From Curtobacterium sp. MCSS17_007 (GTDB lineage Bacteria > Actinomycetota > Actinomycetes > Actinomycetales > Microbacteriaceae): a stretch of DNA of 64,000 nt. Below are positions 59,822-64,000 of the stretch, piece after piece. Where the stretch lies: positions 3,224,001-3,288,000 of the forward strand of contig NZ_CP126257.1 of NCBI RefSeq assembly GCF_003234175.2. The letters run 5' to 3'. The translations under genes and the position numbers were made by a program. The notes under the pieces are model-generated. The model ran no database searches. It had not been told where the DNA came from and was given only the letters and a program-made list of their open reading frames with translations. Position 1 is the stretch's first letter, and the number at the start of each line of letters is the position of its first letter.

Positions 59822-60180
59822 GCGCTCTCCCGCTCCCCGCGGTGGTGCGGTGCCGCACCGACGACGTGCTCGGCCTGCTTCACGGCATCGATCACCAGCT
59901 CCGACGCGTGCTCGTCCGTCAGCCGGTAGTACACGGTGGTCCCTTCCCGGCGGGTCGACACCATCCGTGCCAGACGGAGCTTGGCCAGGTGCTGCGAGAC
60001 GCCCGCAGCGCTCTTGTCGACGACCTCGGCCAGCCGGTTCACGGACAGCTCCTCAGCGCTGCGCAGCGCGAGGATGATCTTCACGCGCGTGGCGTCCGCG
60101 AGCATGGCAAACACCTCTACCGCGAGTTCGACGTACTCGGACTCGGGACTTAATCCGCAGGGCTGCTTGTCTACGTACAC
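59818..60180 (-). CDS. ArsR/SmtB-family metal-responsive repressor
   Basis: A 120-aa winged-helix repressor: LADATRVKIILALRSAEELSVNRLAEVVDKSAAGVSQHLAKLRLARMV is the HTH, and the C-terminal helix has DEHASELVIDAVKQAEHV with Asp/His spaced like the alpha5 zinc site of SmtB/CzrA. That fits control of the CDF exporter encoded downstream. The GTG start is exactly 6 nt after TATTAT, a leaderless start; longer in-frame starts upstream are not needed. Confidence 0.9.
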   Translation of the reverse strand: MYVDKQPCGLSPESEYVELAVEVFAMLADATRVKIILALRSAEELSVNRLAEVVDKSAAGVSQHLAKLRLARMVSTRREGTTVYYRLTDEHASELVIDAVKQAEHVVGAAPHHRGERESA

Positions 60181-60192
60181 ACGCAGATAATA
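60181..60192 (-). promoter_or_regulatory. -10 box TATTAT of the ArsR-CDF operon
   Basis: TATTAT (60192-60187), then CTGCGT, then the GTG start. It lies in the AT-richest short stretch of this locus; a repressor site probably overlaps it, but no clear palindrome is resolved. Confidence 0.55.
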
Positions 60193-60251
60193 CACAAGGC
60201 ACCGGAGCCGATGAGGCGTCTCGATAGCCGATGGGCTATCCGACGATCGGC

Positions 60252-60605
60252 TTAGTCCAGGCCACTGAGAAGGTGCGCGAGCGTCGCGAGTGCGCCCGGG
60301 ACGAGTGAGTAGTACGCCCACGTGCCGCGCTTCTCGCGGTGGAGGATGCCGGCGTCGACGAGGACCTTGGTGTGGTGTGACACCGTCGGCTGCGACAGCC
60401 CAAGCGGTTCCTGCAGGTCACAGGCACACGTCTCCGTGTCCCCGTGCGCGGCGACAATCGAGATGATCCGGAGCCGTGCCGGGTCGGCAATCGCCTTCAA
60501 CGTCCGCGCGAGCGCGTCAGCGCCGGCCGCGTCGAGTGGCGCGCTCGCGAGCGGCGCGCAGCACGCGGTGACGTCCTCGATGGGAAGCAGCTCGACGGTA
60601 GCCAT
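60252..60605 (-). CDS. arsR: ArsR arsenite-responsive repressor
   Basis: A 117-aa ArsR: the HTH is GLSQPTVSHHTKVLVDAGIL. Cysteines are Cys15-Cys16 (VTACCAPL) plus Cys60 and Cys62 (ETCACDLQ). A vicinal pair near residue 15 together with one helix cysteine is the As(III) site described for Corynebacterium ArsR1, and CACDL matches the classic CVCDL position. It is divergent from arsC, and the 97-nt gap holds nested palindromes. Confidence 0.92.
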   Translation of the reverse strand: MATVELLPIEDVTACCAPLASAPLDAAGADALARTLKAIADPARLRIISIVAAHGDTETCACDLQEPLGLSQPTVSHHTKVLVDAGILHREKRGTWAYYSLVPGALATLAHLLSGLD

Positions 60606-60669
60606 GCACCGATCATCGCCGGAACATCGGTAGTCGTCAATATTGACGCGTGTCGATGTTCCGGTGCAT
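60604..60669. promoter_or_regulatory. ars operator region with nested palindromes
   Basis: The centre CGTCAATATTGACG (60635-60648) is a perfect 14-nt palindrome and AT-rich like known ArsR sites. Around it CCGGAACATCG (60619-60629) pairs exactly with CGATGTTCCGG (60654-60664), and ATGCACCG/CGGTGCAT form a third, outer pair. The region separates divergent arsR and arsC. Confidence 0.7.
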
Positions 60670-60702
60670 GCTGGCCCCACCACGACCCGAGGAGCACGCC
60701 CG

Positions 60703-61116
60703 ATGTCCGACCAGCCCACTGTCCTGTTCGTCTGCGTCCACAACGCCGGCCGCTCCCAGATGGCCGCCGGATACGCCAAGGCCATCGGTGGGGACCGCAT
60801 CCGCGTGCTCTCCGGCGGCAGCGAGCCCGGCAACCAGATCAACCCGACCGCGGTCGCAGCGATGGCCGAAGAAGGCATCGACATCACCGGCAACACCCCG
60901 CAGCTGCTGCTCACCGACGACGTCCGCGCATCGGACGCTGTCATCACGATGGGCTGCGGCGACGCGTGCCCGATCTTCCCCGGCAAGCGGTACGAGGACT
61001 GGGAACTCACCGACCCCGCCGGGAAGGGTATCGACGAGGTCCGGCCCATCCGCGACGACATCAAGCGCCGCGTGAGCGCGCTCCTCGCCGAGCTGCTGCC
61101 CGAACCGACCGCCTGA
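60703..61116 (+). CDS. arsC: Arsenate reductase, low-molecular-weight-phosphatase type (ars locus copy)
   Basis: A 137-aa enzyme reducing arsenate. P-loop CVHNAGRS begins at Cys11; redox Cys85 and Cys89 lie in GCGDACP, followed by IFPGKRYEDWELTDPAG. It is closely similar to the copy at 33 kb throughout. GAGGAG precedes the ATG. It is divergent from arsR and runs into a flavoprotein gene 16 nt later, a standard actinobacterial ars layout, though no ArsB/Acr3 pump is in the window. Confidence 0.94.
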   Translation: MSDQPTVLFVCVHNAGRSQMAAGYAKAIGGDRIRVLSGGSEPGNQINPTAVAAMAEEGIDITGNTPQLLLTDDVRASDAVITMGCGDACPIFPGKRYEDWELTDPAGKGIDEVRPIRDDIKRRVSALLAELLPEPTA

Positions 61117-61132
61117 CCAGGAGGCAACCGTC

Positions 61133-62467
61133 ATGACGCTCACCCTCACCGTCCCGCCCCGTGCTGACGCGAACCGTCTGACCGGACTGCCCGTCGCGGT
61201 CATCGGCGCCGGCCCCGTCGGGCTCGCAGCCGCCGCGCACCTCCTCGAGCAGGGCCTCCCCGTCGTCGTCTACGAAGCCGGCGACTCCGTTGGTACATCC
61301 GTCCGGGCGTGGGGTCACACCAGGCTGTTCTCCCCGTGGCGGTACGTCATCGACGACGCCGCCCGCCGACTCCTCGAACCCACCGGCTGGACCGAGCCCC
61401 GCCGGTCCTCGCTGCCGACCGGCCACGACCTCGTCAGCCAGTACCTCGAACCCCTCGCCCAGACGCCTGAGCTGGCAGCGGTGATCCGGTGCGGCGTCCG
61501 TGTCGACGCCGTGTCTCGGCAGGGCATGGACCGCACCCGCTCCACCGGCCGCGCCGACACCCCGTTCCTCCTCCGCCTCCACACCGCCGACGGCGTCGAG
61601 GACGTCACCGCCCGCGCCATCGTCGACACCTCCGGCACGTACACGTCCCCGAACCCGTTGACCGCCGCCGGCCTAACACCCGCAGCGGACCTCGGCGACA
61701 GTGTCGTGCACGCTCTCCCGGACGTGCTCGGTGCTGACCGGGCGCGGTTCGCTGGGAAGCGGGTCCTCGTGGTGGGTGCCGGCCACTCGGCCGCGAACAC
61801 GCTCATCAAGCTCGCCGCCCTCGCGAAGGACGAACCAGGCACGGCCCTGCTGTGGGCGATCCGGAACGCCGGCACCGCACGCCTCGGCGCAGACGCCGCC
61901 GACGGGCTCGCCGCCCGCGGGCAGCTCGGCTCCAACGTCCACGGCCTCGTCGAGTCCGGGCAGGTCGAGCAGCTCGCGTCGTTCGAAATCGACGACGTCC
62001 GCCCCGACGGCGACCAGGTCACCGTCGGCGGCCGCCGTGCCGGTGAGGCATTCGCGGTGACGGTCGACATCGTCGTGAACGCGACCGGGTTCCGACCCGA
62101 CCTCGACATGCTCCGCGAGATCCGCCTCGGCCTCGACGACATCGTCGAAGCGCCCCGGGCGCTCGCGCCACTGATCGACCCGAACCTGCACTCCTGCGGC
62201 TCCGTCCCCCCGCACGGCGTCGCGGAGCTGGCTCACCCGGAACCGAACTTCTTCATCGCCGGCATGAAGTCCTACGGCCGCGCCCCCACATTCCTGCTCC
62301 TCACCGGCTACGAGCAGGTCCGCTCCATCGCCGCGGACCTCGCCGGCCACCACCAGGCCGCCCGGGACGTGCAGCTCGTCCTCCCCGAGACCGGCGTTTG
62401 CTCCACCGACATCGGCGGCTCCTCCACCGACATCGGCGGCTCCTCGTCAGGGTCCTGCTGCTCCTGA
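61133..62467 (+). CDS. ArsO-like FAD/NAD(P)-binding monooxygenase with Cys-rich tail
   Basis: A 444-aa flavoprotein. PVAVIGAGPVGLAAAAHLLEQG (about 20-41) binds FAD and RVLVVGAGHSAANTLIKLA (about 203-221) binds NAD(P)H; DIVVNATGFRPDLD is the family's ATG-type motif. Proteins like this (ArsO) are found in arsenic loci with unproven substrate. The C-terminus is unusual: a 7-residue unit STDIGGS occurs twice, flanked by single Cys upstream and Cys-Cys at the very end, which could bind As(III). It is 16 nt after arsC. Confidence 0.85.
   Translation: MTLTLTVPPRADANRLTGLPVAVIGAGPVGLAAAAHLLEQGLPVVVYEAGDSVGTSVRAWGHTRLFSPWRYVIDDAARRLLEPTGWTEPRRSSLPTGHDLVSQYLEPLAQTPELAAVIRCGVRVDAVSRQGMDRTRSTGRADTPFLLRLHTADGVEDVTARAIVDTSGTYTSPNPLTAAGLTPAADLGDSVVHALPDVLGADRARFAGKRVLVVGAGHSAANTLIKLAALAKDEPGTALLWAIRNAGTARLGADAADGLAARGQLGSNVHGLVESGQVEQLASFEIDDVRPDGDQVTVGGRRAGEAFAVTVDIVVNATGFRPDLDMLREIRLGLDDIVEAPRALAPLIDPNLHSCGSVPPHGVAELAHPEPNFFIAGMKSYGRAPTFLLLTGYEQVRSIAADLAGHHQAARDVQLVLPETGVCSTDIGGSSTDIGGSSSGSCCS
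62402..62443. repeat. 21-nt in-frame tandem repeat (two copies)
   Basis: Two identical units beginning TCCACCGACATCGGCGGCTC encode STDIGGS twice at the end of the flavoprotein. The lack of any synonymous change suggests a recent duplication. Confidence 0.85.
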
Positions 62468-62492
62468 GCGCCCGAGGCGCCTGTGCCGGAGG

Positions 62493-63743
62493 TCAGCGCA
62501 CGCGGAGCCGGACTGCTCGGTAGAGCAACCCGACGGCGAGGACGATCACGCCGGCGATGATCGACGGCACCGGGAGCGCTGCCACCAGGACGACGCACCC
62601 GATCGCACCGGCGATCGCGAGGAACCGCGGGTAGCGGCGGTGCGCCCTGTCCTGGGTCCACGCGGAGGCGTTGGCGATGAAGTAGTACAGGAGCACCCCG
62701 AAGCTAGAGAACCCGATCGCACCGCGGAGGTCGGTGACCGCCACCAGGACGCACACGATCACGCCGAGGGTGATCTCCGCCCGGTACGGCACGCTGAACC
62801 GCGGGTGGACGGCGGCGAACCATCCCGGGATGTCCCGGTTCCTCGCCATCGCGAGGCTCGTCCGGCCGATTCCGGCGATCATCGCCAGCAACGCACCGAG
62901 CGCTGCCGCTGCTGCACCGATCCGGATCACGACCGTCCACGGACCACCGGCGAGCCCGGCGACACCGCTGAGGGGTGCGCTCAGCGCGGCGAGTCCTGCC
63001 GAGCCGAGCGCGTGGAGGGCGGAGGTCGCGACGAGGGCATAGACGACCAGGGCGATGGTCAGCGCGGTCGTGATCGCCCGCGGGATCGTCCGTGCCGGGT
63101 CGATGACCTCCTCACCCATCGTCGCGACGCGGGCGTAGCCGGCGAAGGCGAAGAAGAGGAACCCCGCTGACTGCAGCACCCCGTGAGCGGTGACCGGCGG
63201 GCCGGCTTGCACGGCGGTGGTGCCGGTGTGGGTGAAACCGATGACGACCGCGGCGGTCAGGGCGAACAGCGACACCGTGACGAGGATGCGGGTCAGCAGT
63301 GCGGTGCGGGTGATGCCAAGAGTGTTGACGACCGTTAAGGCCAGCACGGCGAGGATCGCGACCGGTTTCGCCCAGGGCGCGGGAACGGCGTAGGTGGCGA
63401 ACGTGAGCGCCATCGCCGCTGAACTGGCGGTCTTGCCGATCACGAACGACCAGCCGGCAAAAAAGCCCGCCCACTCCCCGAGCCGTTTCCGCCCGTACAC
63501 GTACGAGCCGCCCGAGGTCGGGTACTGCGCGGCGAGCTGCGCAGACGACGTCGCGTTGCAAAACGCGATGAACCCCGCGATCATCAACCCAACCAGCAGG
63601 CCACCACCCGCAGCAGCAGCCGCAGGACTGAACGAAGCGAAAATGCCCGCACCGATCATCGACCCGAGCCCGATCACGACTGCGTCCCCGAGCGAGAGCC
63701 GACGCGCGAGCGTGCCCGCGCTCGGCCGCCCCTGCTGGCTCAC
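62493..63743 (-). CDS. APC-family amino acid permease
   Basis: A 416-aa transporter with 12 helices. LSLGDAVVIGLGSMIGAGIFASFSPAA is the unwound helix-1 substrate motif (GSMIGAGIF), and GGSYVYGRKRLGEWAGFFAGW is conserved in helix 3. FAFAGYARVATMGEEVIDPARTIPRA is typical of actinobacterial APC permeases. Substrate unknown. It converges with the ars flavoprotein gene, 25 nt apart. A role in arsenical transport is possible only by context. Confidence 0.88.
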   Translation of the reverse strand: MSQQGRPSAGTLARRLSLGDAVVIGLGSMIGAGIFASFSPAAAAAGGGLLVGLMIAGFIAFCNATSSAQLAAQYPTSGGSYVYGRKRLGEWAGFFAGWSFVIGKTASSAAMALTFATYAVPAPWAKPVAILAVLALTVVNTLGITRTALLTRILVTVSLFALTAAVVIGFTHTGTTAVQAGPPVTAHGVLQSAGFLFFAFAGYARVATMGEEVIDPARTIPRAITTALTIALVVYALVATSALHALGSAGLAALSAPLSGVAGLAGGPWTVVIRIGAAAAALGALLAMIAGIGRTSLAMARNRDIPGWFAAVHPRFSVPYRAEITLGVIVCVLVAVTDLRGAIGFSSFGVLLYYFIANASAWTQDRAHRRYPRFLAIAGAIGCVVLVAALPVPSIIAGVIVLAVGLLYRAVRLRVR

Positions 63744-63827
63744 GCGCTGCCGTCCTGCTCTGTTTCGCCCATTCCAGAAGTCCTACCAAATCCGAGTGAC
63801 GTCGAGGTATCTGACGCTCTTCAAGCG

Positions 63828-63932
63828 CTGTCTCAATAGACGGTCCGCCTGTGGACCCCGGGGCGCTTGCGGGTGCTTCGGACTCCTGCGGCTTTGCTCT
63901 GGAGCGAACCCTGTCTCACATAGGTGGTCCGC
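63828..63932. repeat. Direct repeat CTGTCTCA-N6/7-GGTCCGC at the right edge
   Basis: CTGTCTCAATAGACGGTCCGC (63828-63848) and CTGTCTCACATAGGTGGTCCGC (63911-63932) match at both ends over 15 nt. They lie in the gene-free 257 nt after the permease start. The first also holds GTCT...AGAC as a short palindrome. They may be recombinase or transposon-end sites. Confidence 0.5.
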
Positions 63933-64000
63933 GAACAATCTCAGTGCGCGCACGTCATACGGACGCCTCGCGACGCACGAAGGCTGAGCCGGGCGCTAGT

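Overview
The window is a 64-kb piece of a high-GC actinobacterial genome. Nearly every codon ends in G or C, many starts are GTG, and promoters are of the TANNNT type. The monomeric NADP isocitrate dehydrogenase, DUF6153, DUF6197 and many MmyB/TetR/SDR accessory genes fit Microbacteriaceae, with Curtobacterium or a close relative as the best guess. That assignment is inference from gene content; no rRNA or tRNA gene was recognised.

Layout. 0-1.4 kb: end of an osmoprotectant-type ABC transporter. 1.5-9.4 kb: DUF6197-like protein, aminoglycoside-phosphotransferase-like kinase, ScbR/TetR regulator, GAF-PP2C phosphatase coupled to a ThuA protein, and isocitrate dehydrogenase. 10-16 kb: secreted M23 peptidase, DUF21/CBS protein, XRE regulator, FusB-like EF-G binder behind a possible leader peptide, and a fused OHCU decarboxylase/HIU hydrolase facing a urate/xanthine-type permease. 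17-31 kb: oxidoreductases (AKR, SDR), thioesterase, a pseudo-ABC ATPase, SGNH hydrolase, PQQ-type dehydrogenase, an MFS pump with an overlapping leader peptide, and a BCCT carrier. 31-36 kb: SDR/MerR pair, Nei glycosylase, an arsenate reductase, and a CopC-NUDIX-VanZ operon. 36-39 kb: histidine kinase, response regulator and DUF4097. 39-43 kb: a SipW signal peptidase with two exported proteins, flanked by MarR and a quinone oxidoreductase with twin operators. 43-54 kb: TerC, AraC, TetR with acetoacetate decarboxylase and hydroxyacyl-CoA dehydrogenase, GAF protein, a broken WYL regulator, and an SDR/XRE pair.

From about 54.3 kb to the right edge the character changes. A decayed serine-recombinase fragment lies at the border, codon use is looser in the first genes, and a set of metal genes follows: a second M23 peptidase, DUF305, DUF6153 and DUF4396 with a CsoR-like operator, an ArsR-CDF exporter-monooxygenase operon, and a divergent ArsR / ArsC-flavoprotein ars locus with an APC permease. 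I read this as an acquired metal/arsenic-resistance island.

Two genome-scale patterns stand out. First, a conserved palindrome with core GGACGGGAGGC occurs ten times between 7.1 and 49.9 kb, nine of them 8-23 nt past a stop codon, and is absent from the island. Second, about twenty genes have a -10 box exactly 6-7 nt before the start codon, so they are probably transcribed as leaderless mRNAs.
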